Assembly: GCA_017557435.1 (NCBI GenBank)
Contig: JAFYYR010000026.1
Location: 62,001-126,000, forward strand
Origin: Pseudobutyrivibrio sp.
GTDB lineage: Bacteria > Bacillota > Clostridia > Lachnospirales > Lachnospiraceae
Reading direction: 5' to 3'
Length of the DNA: 64,000 nt
Shown here: piece after piece, positions 25,257 through 34,875 of the stretch
Numbering within the stretch: position 1 is the stretch's first letter
How the letters are laid out: every line of letters starts with the position of its first letter
Notes under the pieces: generated by a model
The model's input: only the letters and a program-made list of their open reading frames with translations
What the model was told of the DNA's origin: nothing
Database searches by the model: none
Made by a program: the position numbers and the translations under genes

Positions 25257-27458
25257 ATGAACATTATTTGGCATGAAAAAAGTAAGCAATTTCATTTGTT
25301 TAACGATGAGATAAGCTACATTATTGGAGTTTCTCCAATAGGTGAGCTTGGAAATATTTATTTTGGAAAAGCTATTCACGACAAAGAAGATATGTCCTAT
25401 GTGGTCAATAGATTTACATTAGCTAATGTACCAGCAGATGCAGATACAGAGAGCTACTCAATGGAGCTGAACCGTCAGGAGTATCCATCATTTGGAACAA
25501 GCGATTTTGGCACATCTGCCTTTGAGGTGGAGATTTCAAACGGTTCTAGAGTTAGTTCTTTCGTATATAAAGACCACAAGATTTATAAAGGAAAGCGGCC
25601 GCTTGAGGGCCTTCCAGCAACATACGCTGACGACAGTCAGGCTATGACACTTGAGATTTACTTGGAAGACGCGGTTGCCAAAATGACACTTGCTCTTTCC
25701 TACACTCTATTCAATAGATATCCGGTGGTAACAAGGCATGCAAAGTTTACTAATATTGGTCCCTCCAAAGTAAAGTTAACAAAAGCGCTAAGTGCATGTC
25801 TTGACTTACCGGATCAAAACTATCAGTGGATGCAGTTTTCAGGAGCATGGGCTAGAGAGAGAACACCAATTACAAAAGAACTTGGACCAGGTTCTGTTTC
25901 TATAGAAAGTAAAAGAGGTGTATCAAGTGCTAATCAGAATCCATTTGTAATAGTAAAAAGACCTAATACAGATGAGTTCATGGGTGAGGCAATTGGATTT
26001 TCATTTGTATACAGTGGCAATTTCCTGGCACAGGCTGAGGGTGATACCTTTGGACGACTTAGAGTGCTTATGGGAATCCACCCAGATAGATTTACATGGG
26101 TTCTTGAAAAAGATGAATCTTTTCAGACTCCAGAGGTGGTTATAGCCTATAGTGAATCAGGACTCAACCATCTTAGCCAGACCTATCACAGCCTCTATAA
26201 CAACAATTTGGTGAGAGGCAAATGGAAGAATGAGCCAAGACCTATCCTTATTAATAACTGGGAAGCTACATTCATGGATTTTGATGAGGAAAAAATCCTT
26301 AACATTGCAACCAAGGCAAAGGAAGCAGGCATCGAGCTATTCGTTCTTGATGACGGATGGTTTGGAGATAGAGATGATGATTTCGCAGGACTGGGAGACT
26401 GGGTTGAAAATACCAAGAAATTACCACAGGGTATTCCTGGACTTGCTAGAAAAATAGAATCACTTGGAATGAAGTTTGGTTTCTGGATTGAGCCAGAGAT
26501 GGTTAACCCAGACAGTAACTTATATAGAAAGCATCCAGATTGGGCACTTTCAACACCAGGAAGAAAGTCATCCCTTGGAAGACATCAGCTGGTGCTTGAT
26601 TATTCAAGACCTGAGGTTGTGGACTATATATATGAAATGCTTTATAAGATTATTTCCAATGCACCTATAAGCTACATTAAGTGGGACATGAACCGTTCCC
26701 TTACAGAGGTGTACAGCGCAGATGTTCCAGCAGAGCAGCAGGGAATGGTTTATCACCGTTATGTGCTAGGTGTATATAGTCTTTACGAGCGTTTAAGAAC
26801 AGAATTTCCAGATATATTGTTTGAATCATGTTCGTCAGGTGGTAATAGATTTGATGCAGGAATGCTGTACTATGCTCCACAGGCTTGGTGCTCAGATAAC
26901 ACAGATGCCATAGATAGAATCAGAATTCAGTATGGTTCTTCATATGGTTATCCTGTTTCATCAATAGGAGCTCATGTTTCTGCAGTTCCTAATCAGCAGA
27001 CAGGCAGAACCACATCAATTGAAACCAGAGCAAATGTTGCTTACTTTGGAACATTTGGCTATGAGTTGGATTTGAACCATGTAAGCGACCAGGAGTTTGA
27101 GCTTGTTAAAAAGCAGGTTCAGTTCATGAAGGAGAATAGAGAACTTTTCCAGTTTGGAACCTTCTATAGACTTAGGTCACCATTTGATGCAGACCAGGCT
27201 GCATGGATAGTGGTTTCAGAGGATAAGGAAAAAGCAATTTTTGGATTCTATTGCATGAGATCAAATGTGACCATGCTTCCGGGATTCTTAAAATTAGATG
27301 GTCTTTCGGCAGACAAGGTATATGTTCTTAAGGATGAGGAATATTTTGGAGATGAGTTGATGAATCTTGGAGTCACCCTAACAAAGCTTAGCAATAATGG
27401 ATTAAGTACAGGGCAAGACTTTATTTCTTACGTGGAGGTACTTGAGGCCAAAAAGTAA
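25257..27458 (+). CDS. Alpha-galactosidase, GH36
   Basis: A 733-residue cytoplasmic GH36 enzyme (family about 720-740 residues), with no signal peptide. It hydrolyses terminal alpha-1,6-galactose from melibiose, raffinose and related oligosaccharides. Visible landmarks are LFVLDDGWFGDRDDDFAGLG, FWIEPEMVNPDSNLYRKHP, the nucleophile Asp in YIKWDMNRSL, the FESCSSGGNRFDAGM loop, and the acid/base Asp in AWCSDNTDAIDRIR. It is the first gene of the alpha-galactoside operon. The start has AAAGG well upstream and agrees with the family N-terminus. Confidence 0.95.
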   Translation: MNIIWHEKSKQFHLFNDEISYIIGVSPIGELGNIYFGKAIHDKEDMSYVVNRFTLANVPADADTESYSMELNRQEYPSFGTSDFGTSAFEVEISNGSRVSSFVYKDHKIYKGKRPLEGLPATYADDSQAMTLEIYLEDAVAKMTLALSYTLFNRYPVVTRHAKFTNIGPSKVKLTKALSACLDLPDQNYQWMQFSGAWARERTPITKELGPGSVSIESKRGVSSANQNPFVIVKRPNTDEFMGEAIGFSFVYSGNFLAQAEGDTFGRLRVLMGIHPDRFTWVLEKDESFQTPEVVIAYSESGLNHLSQTYHSLYNNNLVRGKWKNEPRPILINNWEATFMDFDEEKILNIATKAKEAGIELFVLDDGWFGDRDDDFAGLGDWVENTKKLPQGIPGLARKIESLGMKFGFWIEPEMVNPDSNLYRKHPDWALSTPGRKSSLGRHQLVLDYSRPEVVDYIYEMLYKIISNAPISYIKWDMNRSLTEVYSADVPAEQQGMVYHRYVLGVYSLYERLRTEFPDILFESCSSGGNRFDAGMLYYAPQAWCSDNTDAIDRIRIQYGSSYGYPVSSIGAHVSAVPNQQTGRTTSIETRANVAYFGTFGYELDLNHVSDQEFELVKKQVQFMKENRELFQFGTFYRLRSPFDADQAAWIVVSEDKEKAIFGFYCMRSNVTMLPGFLKLDGLSADKVYVLKDEEYFGDELMNLGVTLTKLSNNGLSTGQDFISYVEVLEAKK

Positions 27459-27593
27459 TATCACAAAATGACATCAAAAGAACACGAAATACCATGCCTA
27501 TAGAAAGACATATAATCTATGATTTATTTATAGTAATAACTAAGTATTGAGGGAATAAGAGAGAGGTAGTATTTACTAAAGGAGGTTATGTTT
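27459..27593 (+). promoter_or_regulatory. Promoter region ahead of the alpha-galactoside binding protein
   Basis: A gap of 135 bp with a perfect -10 TATAAT (27511-27516). The hexamer 17 nt upstream (AATACC) is a poor -35, which suggests dependence on an activator, plausibly the AraC protein. AAAGGAGG precedes the binding-protein start. Confidence 0.4.
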
Positions 27594-28889
27594 ATGAAGA
27601 AAAAACTCATTGCTATCTTACTTAGTGCAGTTACAGCCCTATCCATGATTGGATGTGGTGGCTCAGATGCACCAGCAGCCGAGGGAGACGGCGCTGAAAG
27701 TCTTGGCGGTAGTGTTGAAGGCGAACTTTCAATTGCAATCTGGGATGAGGGTCAAAGACCTGGTCTTCAGAAAATCGTTGATGAGTGGAGTGAGCAGTCA
27801 GGTGTTAAGGCAACAATTCAGGTTGTTGACTGGAATAACTACTGGACACTTCTTGAGGCAGGAGCAACAGGTGGTGAGCTTCCTGATGTTTTCTGGATGC
27901 ACTCAAATGTAGCACAGAAGTATATGGAGAATGATTTACTTCTTGATTTAACAGACAAAATTGCTTCAAGCGACAAAATCGATATGAACAACTATTACGA
28001 GGGTATCGTAAACTTGTATCAGTCAGATGGAAAGCAGTACGCTATTCCAAAGGATATCGACACAATCGCTCTTTGGTACAACAAGACAATCTTTGACGAG
28101 ATGGGCGTAGCTTATCCTGATGACACATGGACATGGGATGATTTTGCAGATGCAGCAGCTAAGCTTACAAATGATGAGCACTGGGGATTTGCATTAGCTC
28201 CAGGTAACAACCAGGAGGGATATTACAATACAATCTACTCAATGGGTGGATATGTAATCAGTGATGACAAGAAGACATCTGGTATGGATGACCCTAATTC
28301 AATCAAGGCTGTAAAGCTTTTCACAGATATGATTGCAGCAGGCTCTTGCCCAGATCTTGCAACAGTTTCTGAGACAGACCCTAACGAGCTTCTTTGTGCT
28401 GGAAAGACAGCTATGGCTATCAACGGTTCATGGATGCTTGCAGGTTACAGAGACAATGAATATGCAGCAGCAAATTGCGACATCGCAGTACTTCCATACA
28501 CAAACACACCTGATGACCGTGTATCTATCTACAATGGTCTTGGATGGGCAGCTGCAGCAAACGGCAAGAACACAGATGCAGCTTGGTCACTTATCGAGTA
28601 TCTTGGCTCAAAGGAAGGCCAGACAAAGCAGGCTGAGAACGGTGTTACAATGTCAGCTTACATCGGCACATCTGATGCTTGGGTAAACAGCGTTGATTTC
28701 TTCAATCTTCAGGCTTACATGGATATGCTTGATGCAACACTTGTATTCAGACCATACTCTAGAGACACAACCGTTTGGGAAGATATGATGATTGAGAAGC
28801 TTCAAGATGCATGGACAGGCGATGTTCCAGTAGATGAAGTATGTAAGAATATTGCAGACGAGATGAATGCAGCTTTAGCAGAAGAATAA
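27594..28889 (+). CDS. Alpha-galactoside ABC transporter binding lipoprotein
   Basis: A 431-residue family-1 sugar-binding lipoprotein (RafE/MsmE type). The signal peptide ends in lipobox SMIGC. Mature segments include LSIAIWDEGQRPGLQKIVDE, GELPDVFWMHSNVAQKY, YAIPKDIDTIALWYNKTIFD and DDTWTWDDFADAAAKLT. The ATG at 27594 is preferred to 27588 because GGAGG ends only 2 nt before the latter. It is followed by a stem-loop and then two permeases. By context it binds melibiose, raffinose or similar sugars. Confidence 0.92.
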   Translation: MKKKLIAILLSAVTALSMIGCGGSDAPAAEGDGAESLGGSVEGELSIAIWDEGQRPGLQKIVDEWSEQSGVKATIQVVDWNNYWTLLEAGATGGELPDVFWMHSNVAQKYMENDLLLDLTDKIASSDKIDMNNYYEGIVNLYQSDGKQYAIPKDIDTIALWYNKTIFDEMGVAYPDDTWTWDDFADAAAKLTNDEHWGFALAPGNNQEGYYNTIYSMGGYVISDDKKTSGMDDPNSIKAVKLFTDMIAAGSCPDLATVSETDPNELLCAGKTAMAINGSWMLAGYRDNEYAAANCDIAVLPYTNTPDDRVSIYNGLGWAAAANGKNTDAAWSLIEYLGSKEGQTKQAENGVTMSAYIGTSDAWVNSVDFFNLQAYMDMLDATLVFRPYSRDTTVWEDMMIEKLQDAWTGDVPVDEVCKNIADEMNAALAEE

Positions 28890-28908
28890 ATTAATTAGAG
28901 TTATGTTT

Positions 28909-28933
28909 ATGAGGGTGCATTTGGCACCCTCAT
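28909..28933 (+). terminator. Intra-operon stem-loop between binding protein and permease
   Basis: ATGAGGGTGC (28909-28918) with GCACCCTCAT (28924-28933), 5-nt loop and no U-tract. It sits 20 nt after the binding-protein stop, as in the FbpABC-like operon, and probably protects the upstream mRNA or damps downstream transcription. Confidence 0.6.
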
Positions 28934-28966
28934 ATTTAAAAGATTTGTATTAAAAAGGAGACTCAC

Positions 28967-29851
28967 GTGAAGAGAACAACAGCTAGACAAAAAAGTGAAT
29001 TCTTCTGGGGATGGATATTCATTCTTCCTACAATGCTTGGACTTATAGTATTAAATATTTATCCTATGATTGACACAATCAAGCAAAGCTTCTGCAAGAT
29101 AGGAGATTTTGGTAAAGGAAGTCAATTTGTAGGTTTAGATAACTACAAAAAGGTTTTAGGTGATTCGGAAGTTTGGCAGGCTCTTTGGAACACAATTAAG
29201 TATGCGATTATTGAAGTTCCATTTTCAGTTGTAATAGCCCTGCTTTTGGCAGTATTACTCAATAAGAAAATAAAAGGACGAAGCGTGTTTAGAACCATCT
29301 TTTTCCTTCCAATGGTTGTAGCACCAGCTGCTATCGCCATGGTTTGGAAATGGCTCTATAACTCAAATTTCGGACTTATCAATAATATATTCCATGTAAA
29401 TGTTAATTGGATTTCGAATCCGAAACTTGCTATTTTTTCACTTGCTATAATCGGTATTTGGTCAGTAATTGGTTACAACATGGTGCTGTTTTTAGCCGGT
29501 CTTCAGGAGGTGCCAAAGGATTATTACGAGGCGGCAGCACTTGATGGAGCAAACGGATTCAACCAGCTTATTCATATTACAGTTCCTCTTATTTCACCAA
29601 CAATTTTCTTCGTACTCGTTACAAGAATCATTGGTGCAATGCAGGTGTTTGACCTTATCTACATGATGATTGATTTGAACAACCCTGCTTGGAAAAAGAC
29701 AGAGTCACTTGTATATCTTTTCTATAAGTACTCATTTGAGCAGAATAAAAAGGGATACGGTGCCACTGTTGTTGTAGTTTTACTTGTTGTAATTATGATA
29801 CTTACAGTAATCCAGCTCATCGGACAGAAGAAATGGGTACACTACGAATAG
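28967..29851 (+). CDS. Sugar ABC transporter permease (MsmF/RafF type)
   Basis: A 294-residue six-helix permease of the MalF group. It has FWGWIFILPTMLGLIVLNIY at the N-terminus and the EAA loop DYYEAAALDGANGFNQLIHI. It begins with a GTG codon (28967) six bases after GGAG. It pairs with the following permease to form the membrane channel for the sugar bound by the upstream lipoprotein. Confidence 0.94.
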   Translation: MKRTTARQKSEFFWGWIFILPTMLGLIVLNIYPMIDTIKQSFCKIGDFGKGSQFVGLDNYKKVLGDSEVWQALWNTIKYAIIEVPFSVVIALLLAVLLNKKIKGRSVFRTIFFLPMVVAPAAIAMVWKWLYNSNFGLINNIFHVNVNWISNPKLAIFSLAIIGIWSVIGYNMVLFLAGLQEVPKDYYEAAALDGANGFNQLIHITVPLISPTIFFVLVTRIIGAMQVFDLIYMMIDLNNPAWKKTESLVYLFYKYSFEQNKKGYGATVVVVLLVVIMILTVIQLIGQKKWVHYE

Positions 29852-29861
29852 GAGCATGAAT

Positions 29862-30686
29862 ATGAAAAAGACGGTTAGTAATTTTATAATGTATTTTGTT
29901 TTAATAGTCGTGTCTGTCACAATGATTGTTCCTTTCCTTTGGATGTTTCTGACAGCCTTTAAGACAGTTTCAGAGACAATGCAGGTAGACCCATTTGTAA
30001 TTGTTCCAAAGGTGTGGCAGGTTCAGAACTTTAGCAATGTAATCAAGGCTATGGACTTCGTAAGATTGTATGCAAATACAATTGGAATGATAGTTCTTAG
30101 AATTCTTTTTGCGGTACTTACAGCTTCCCTTAGTGGATACGCATTTGCACGACTTAATTTCAAGGGCAAGAATGTGATGTTTGGTCTGGTACTTTTCCAG
30201 ATGATGATACCTGTTCAGATTTTCATTATTCCACAGTATGTAATGGTAAGTAATCTTCACCTTACAAACTCTATCATGGGTCTTGTTTTCCCAGGTATCG
30301 TATCAGCCTTTGGTACATTCTTACTTAGGCAGGCATTTATGCAGCTTCCTAAGGATTTGGAAGAGGCAGCCAGACTTGATGGATGTAATATTCCTCAGAC
30401 ATTTATGTACATAATGGCACCACTTACCAGATCAGCTATGGTTGCTCTTGGTATATTTACAGCAGTATTTGCTTACAAGGATTTGATGTGGCCAATGATT
30501 GTTTGCCCTGATAACAGAGCAACAACACTTGCAAGTGCTCTTGCAAAAATGAACGGTCAGTATCAGCAGAAATATCCTGAGCTTATGATGGCAGCGCTTA
30601 TTTCCTGCGTGCCAATGATAATTTTATATATTATCTTCCAAAAGCAGTTTATTGAAGGTATAGCTACATCAGGCGGAAAGCTTTAA
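29862..30686 (+). CDS. Sugar ABC transporter permease (MsmG/RafG type)
   Basis: A 274-residue six-helix permease of the MalG group. It has VPFLWMFLTAFKTVSETM, SLSGYAFARLNFKGKNVMF and the EAA loop DLEEAARLDGCNIPQTFMYI. GGAG lies 1 nt before the ATG at 29856 and 7 nt before the ATG at 29862, so 29862 is chosen. No ATPase gene is in the operon; a shared MsmK/MsiK-type ATPase encoded elsewhere is the usual solution in Firmicutes. Confidence 0.94.
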   Translation: MKKTVSNFIMYFVLIVVSVTMIVPFLWMFLTAFKTVSETMQVDPFVIVPKVWQVQNFSNVIKAMDFVRLYANTIGMIVLRILFAVLTASLSGYAFARLNFKGKNVMFGLVLFQMMIPVQIFIIPQYVMVSNLHLTNSIMGLVFPGIVSAFGTFLLRQAFMQLPKDLEEAARLDGCNIPQTFMYIMAPLTRSAMVALGIFTAVFAYKDLMWPMIVCPDNRATTLASALAKMNGQYQQKYPELMMAALISCVPMIILYIIFQKQFIEGIATSGGKL

Positions 30687-30697
30687 AGGAGGACCCA

Positions 30698-32809
30698 GTG
30701 GAGAGAAAACAGCATATAATCCCACTTGGAGACATGAATGGGATTTACATTATTTCAGAAGAGGGAAGGGTTTCATTCTCCATCCTTCCTGATAATGAGG
30801 CTGCGCTGTTCCTGGATAAAATTAATGAGGATCCCCTAGTGCAGATTTCTTGCACAGGGGATTCTTCTGGTTTAGGGTTCAGTGCAGGTGAAACTAGGCA
30901 CAACAGTGGCCTGACTATGGACATGAAATTTGAATCCATAGATGTTAGTGAAAATGGTGGTGAGAAGACAGTTTCTACCATTACAAAATCAGATAGTGGA
31001 TTGGTTGCAAAGCATGTGGTTATCTATCAGGAGGGCTGCGCTGGTCTTAGAGTCCACACTGAGATAAGAAATACTGACAAGGAGCCAGTGATGATAGAGG
31101 CTCTCTCGTCGATTAACATTACAGGACTCACTCCATACGTTAATGATGAGGGCCGAGACAGACTTGTGCTTCACAGATATAGAAGTAGATGGAGTGCAGA
31201 GGGACGCCATGAAAGCCGCACAATAGAGGAGCTTTTACTTGAGCCATCTTGGGCTAATTTTGGATTTAGATGTGAGAAGTTTGGCTGCATTGGCTCAATG
31301 CCAATAAGGGGATATTTCCCATTTGCAGCTATAGAAGATACCAGGTCAAATGTGATGTGGGCCATATCTCTTGCCTGCTCATCCTCATGGCAGTTTGAGG
31401 TAACTCGTTCCGATAAGAATCTTAATGTGACTTGTGGACTGGCTGATTTTGAGTTTGGTCATTGGAGAAAGGAGCTTAAGTCAGGAGAAAGTTTTGTATC
31501 TCCAGAAGCTTATATTACAGCCGTTTCTTTAGACAAAAATGCTAGCAATGTAACTGGAGAAAACCTAATTGATAAGGCATGTTCAAGACTTCTTGATGTG
31601 CAAAAATCTAAGCTTTTAAGCCATCAGAGGGTAAGTGATTTGCCTGCTATTTTTAACGAGTATTGCACCACTTGGGGGGAGCCTAGTGAGGAGAAAATCA
31701 GGCAGTTGCTTTCTGTGATAAAGGGTTCTGATTTCAAGTATTTTGTCATAGATGCTGGATGGTATGCTGATGAGATAACAGGCTGGCAGGACAATATGGG
31801 TGATTGGAATGTGGCAAAGGACCTGTTTCCAAATGGTATGATGCCAGTAGTTGATATGATTAACGCCGCTGGCATGAAGGCAGGAGTCTGGTTTGAGCTT
31901 GAGACTGTAGGCAAGGATTCTACCATGGTGGATGATACGCCACATCTTTTGACCCGCGATGGCAAGGTGGTTATCTCTGGTACCAGACGTTTCTGGGATA
32001 TGAGACAGCCATGGGTAGAGGATTACTTAACCAAAAAGGTCATCGACTTTTTAAATGACAATGGATTTAAATATATCAAGATTGATTACAACGACACAAT
32101 TGGTCTAGGCTGTGACGGGGCAGAAAGCTACGGAGAGGGACTTCGCCAAGCTGTGGAGGCCACAAAATCATTCTTCAGAAAAATCCGTAAATGCGTACCG
32201 GATATTGCTATTGAAGTATGCTCTTCAGGTGGTCACAGACTAGAGCCTGAATTTATGGAACTAGGTGATTTCCTTTCATTTTCAGATGCCCATGAGGAGC
32301 GTGAGATACCAGTTATTGCAGCTGATTTGCAGAATCTCATTCTTGCTCAAAAGAGTCAGATATGGGCAGTTCTTCGCAAGGAGGATGAGGCAAAGCGTAT
32401 AGCATATTCTGTATGTGCAGGAATGTATGGAGTGCTTTGTATATCAGGTGATGTGGAGGGATTGTCTTCGGATAAATGGGAGCTTGCAAGAGAGGGTGTT
32501 AGCTTTTATAAAAAGGTATCACCAATAATTGTAAGTGGAACCACCAAGAGATTTGGACCATTCCAGAATTCCAATAGAGCCCTGAAGGATTATCAGGCCA
32601 CAGTTAGATACTTTGAGAATCAGGCCCTTGTAATTGTGCATTCCTATGAGCATGAGGGAGTTCAAAAAATAGAGATTCCTTTAGATGAGGGATATCGTAT
32701 ATGCGATATTTATCAAGCTGCTGACCATGGAGTTGCCATCACAGGAAATAGGATGGTGCTTTCCTTTGAGGAATCCTTTGATGCTCTTGCTGTATTAATT
32801 GAAAAATAA
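30698..32809 (+). CDS. Second alpha-galactosidase-like GH36 enzyme
   Basis: A 703-residue GH36-type enzyme, clearly diverged from the first copy. Its (beta/alpha)8 core shows YFVIDAGWYADEITGWQDNM, GVWFELETVGKDS, the nucleophile Asp in IKIDYNDTIGLGCDG, the loop EVCSSGGHRLEPEFM and a likely acid/base Asp in LSFSDAHEE. There is no signal peptide. It starts with GTG (30698) after AAAGGAGG. The two enzymes may split linkages of different galactosides; the substrate cannot be told from sequence. It ends the operon before a very long hairpin. Confidence 0.88.
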   Translation: MERKQHIIPLGDMNGIYIISEEGRVSFSILPDNEAALFLDKINEDPLVQISCTGDSSGLGFSAGETRHNSGLTMDMKFESIDVSENGGEKTVSTITKSDSGLVAKHVVIYQEGCAGLRVHTEIRNTDKEPVMIEALSSINITGLTPYVNDEGRDRLVLHRYRSRWSAEGRHESRTIEELLLEPSWANFGFRCEKFGCIGSMPIRGYFPFAAIEDTRSNVMWAISLACSSSWQFEVTRSDKNLNVTCGLADFEFGHWRKELKSGESFVSPEAYITAVSLDKNASNVTGENLIDKACSRLLDVQKSKLLSHQRVSDLPAIFNEYCTTWGEPSEEKIRQLLSVIKGSDFKYFVIDAGWYADEITGWQDNMGDWNVAKDLFPNGMMPVVDMINAAGMKAGVWFELETVGKDSTMVDDTPHLLTRDGKVVISGTRRFWDMRQPWVEDYLTKKVIDFLNDNGFKYIKIDYNDTIGLGCDGAESYGEGLRQAVEATKSFFRKIRKCVPDIAIEVCSSGGHRLEPEFMELGDFLSFSDAHEEREIPVIAADLQNLILAQKSQIWAVLRKEDEAKRIAYSVCAGMYGVLCISGDVEGLSSDKWELAREGVSFYKKVSPIIVSGTTKRFGPFQNSNRALKDYQATVRYFENQALVIVHSYEHEGVQKIEIPLDEGYRICDIYQAADHGVAITGNRMVLSFEESFDALAVLIEK

Positions 32810-32812
32810 AAT

Positions 32813-32904
32813 AAAGTCCGCAGGCGTCTGTGTGATATGTACCTCTTTCTCTGGTTATCCAGGATTCTGGGTACATATCAGTGCTGGCCTTGCGGACTTT
32901 TTGT
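32813..32904 (+). terminator. Long-stem terminator or structured RNA after the alpha-galactoside operon
   Basis: Outer stem AAAGTCCGCA (32813-32822) with TGCGGACTTT (32891-32900), then TT. Inner stem GATATGTACC (32834-32843) with GGTACATATC (32870-32879). Short GGC/GCC and CTGG/CCAG pairs extend it. The whole forms one nearly continuous hairpin of about 88 nt, far longer than a normal terminator, between two convergent genes. Confidence 0.75.
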
Positions 32905-32905
32905 T

Positions 32906-33982
32906 TTATATAAGTGGATGCTCATCCATATATTCTTCGGTATATAAGATATTAGGAATTGAGTGCTCTAGCTCTCTGGCATATAGATATGTGAGCCTAA
33001 TTAAATCATCAAGTGTAATGTCACCACTATTCATGAAATGGGCTAGTGCCAAATCCTGAATATGTAGGCAGGTTGATACTGCAAGCTGAGCCTGACCGAA
33101 GTAAAACTCATCGTAGGCAGAGCCGCAAAAGTAAGCATAGATAAAATAAAGCAAAATCTGCTCTAGCACTACAGATAATTCTACCCCGTGACTGCTAAGG
33201 CATTTGCACATGGCAGCCTTTTCCTTGGAGACAGTATCCCTGGTATAGATAGTGTTTTCTGTCTCTTGTAAAAGCTCCTGGAATTCAGAGGTGGTAAACT
33301 CCCAGCCCTTCATTACATCAAACATAGCTTTTCGATTTTTGAAGGTAAGATTTAGGGATGCATAGTCAGTGTTTAGAATGCTATCTATATCAATATCACT
33401 TAAATCTCTATCTTCAAAAATGATGCTGTCGTAGGCATTTTGGAAGGCATCTGCTATACATAAGATAAGACCTCCTCTATCCTTAAGGCTTAGGTTGCGG
33501 TTTTGAATTACAGTCACAAATTTATGTCTTAAAATCTGCAGGTATTTGTAGACCGCTTGCTCCCCAGCATCATAATCTTCCAAATCCTTTTCTTCATCAT
33601 TTTCTTCAAAAAAGGAAATGGAATCTGTCCGATTAAGGATGAGTCTTGCAACTTCAGGACAGGAGATGCTTAGCGAGTACTCTCTGACATTTTCAAACTC
33701 CTCAATATGCCTTGGAAATGTGGCGCAGGTATGACATAAAATACCCTCGCCATGTTTTAGAATAAGCTTGCAAAGGCCATCCTCACGCAAATTGCAGCAC
33801 ATCTTATCCTCATCATAATTGAAGATTTCATTCTCATAATCCACATTCTCTATACCCATGGACTTATAGGCTGCCAGAGATTCTTCATCAATCTCTATCT
33901 GCCAGCCTCCGCAGCAAGTCTTAGGACATTTGTCTGCAATGCATTTGAAATTCTCATAATAATCCGGATATATTTTTTTCAT
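32906..33982 (-). CDS. FliB-family protein (flagellin lysine N-methylase-like)
   Basis: A 358-residue FliB family protein. The N-terminal half has the family cysteine pattern: CIADKCPKTCCGGWQIEID, then MCCNLREDGLCKL and LCHTCATFPRHIE, which suggests metal or Fe-S binding. In Salmonella, FliB methylates flagellin lysines. No flagellar genes lie in this window, and FliB-like proteins occur alone in many Clostridia, so the target is unknown. The ribosome site before the start is weak. It converges on the alpha-galactoside operon. Confidence 0.88.
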   Translation of the reverse strand: MKKIYPDYYENFKCIADKCPKTCCGGWQIEIDEESLAAYKSMGIENVDYENEIFNYDEDKMCCNLREDGLCKLILKHGEGILCHTCATFPRHIEEFENVREYSLSISCPEVARLILNRTDSISFFEENDEEKDLEDYDAGEQAVYKYLQILRHKFVTVIQNRNLSLKDRGGLILCIADAFQNAYDSIIFEDRDLSDIDIDSILNTDYASLNLTFKNRKAMFDVMKGWEFTTSEFQELLQETENTIYTRDTVSKEKAAMCKCLSSHGVELSVVLEQILLYFIYAYFCGSAYDEFYFGQAQLAVSTCLHIQDLALAHFMNSGDITLDDLIRLTYLYARELEHSIPNILYTEEYMDEHPLI

Positions 33983-34120
33983 AGGAATAATTTTAACATA
34001 CTAACCACTCTAGGCACACCCCTGCCCATTGAAGAATGAGAGAAGCATAAAATAATCAAGCGAATAATAGAAATAGAGAAAGGGTATATGCTATGATGAG
34101 ATAGTAAAAGGAGATGGAAA

Positions 34121-34810
34121 ATGAAAACAGTTATTATTCACGGGCAGTCCCATAAAGGGTCTACTTATCACGTTGCAAGGCAGCTTGCAGAAGAAGTTGG
34201 AGGGGACATTAAGGAGTTTTTCCTGCCAAGGGATTTTGGCGAATTTTGTATTGGTTGTACAAAGTGTTTTATGGAGGGAGAGGAGAAGTGTCCTCATTAT
34301 GAGAAATTGGAGCCCATTACAAGGGTTATAGATGAGGCTGACTTAATAGTGCTAGAAAGTCCTGTTTATGTATATCATGCAACAGGAGCAATGAAGGCCT
34401 TTCTAGATCATTTTGCATATAGATGGATGATTCATCGACCACATGAGGCTATGTTTAAAAAGCAGGGTGTGTGTGTTGCAACTGCAGCAGGAGCAGGCGT
34501 AAAGTCTACAATTATGGATATGAAGCACAGTCTGTTTTTCTGGGGAGTTGCAAGAAGATATGGCCTTGGTTTTGCAGTGGCAGCCGTTAGCTGGGATCAG
34601 ATTGTACCAAGAAAGAAGGCTGTTATTGATAAAAAGATTGCTAAGCTTGCAGCAAAGATAAAGAGAAGAAATGGCAAGATTAAGCCGAACTTTAGGACTA
34701 GGTTCCTATTTTGGGGTATGCATTTGGTACAGCGCAAAGGCTTTTTTCCTAGAGATAAACAATACTGGGATGAAAAGGGATGGACTGAGAGTGTACGTCC
34801 TTGGAAATAA
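34121..34810 (+). CDS. NAD(P)H-dependent FMN flavoprotein with ISF-like Cys motif
   Basis: A 229-residue flavodoxin-fold protein starting TVIIHGQSHKGSTYHVARQL (FMN phosphate loop). Residues 43-57 contain Cys-x2-Cys-x2-Cys-x7-Cys (Cys43, 46, 49, 57), which matches the spacing quoted for iron-sulfur flavoproteins, Cx2Cx2Cx4-7C. VLESPVYVYHATGAMKAFLD is the family FMN-binding loop. A C-terminal basic extension (residues 170-229) follows. The role is presumably redox or oxidative-stress related. AAAGGAG precedes the start. Confidence 0.85.
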   Translation: MKTVIIHGQSHKGSTYHVARQLAEEVGGDIKEFFLPRDFGEFCIGCTKCFMEGEEKCPHYEKLEPITRVIDEADLIVLESPVYVYHATGAMKAFLDHFAYRWMIHRPHEAMFKKQGVCVATAAGAGVKSTIMDMKHSLFFWGVARRYGLGFAVAAVSWDQIVPRKKAVIDKKIAKLAAKIKRRNGKIKPNFRTRFLFWGMHLVQRKGFFPRDKQYWDEKGWTESVRPWK

Positions 34811-34875
34811 AACTGTAGGGGAAGATGCTAAAGCATTTGCAGCCTTGGCAAGACCGGAATGATGGGGAAAGAAGT

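Noticed and set aside
32799-33059. An 86-residue plus-strand frame after the second GH36 gene
   Set aside because: It covers the long terminator hairpin and then runs antisense to FliB.
34825-34875. Earlier start for the small lipoprotein
   Set aside because: It would destroy the signal peptide; the ATG at 34876 gives a proper lipoprotein N-terminus.
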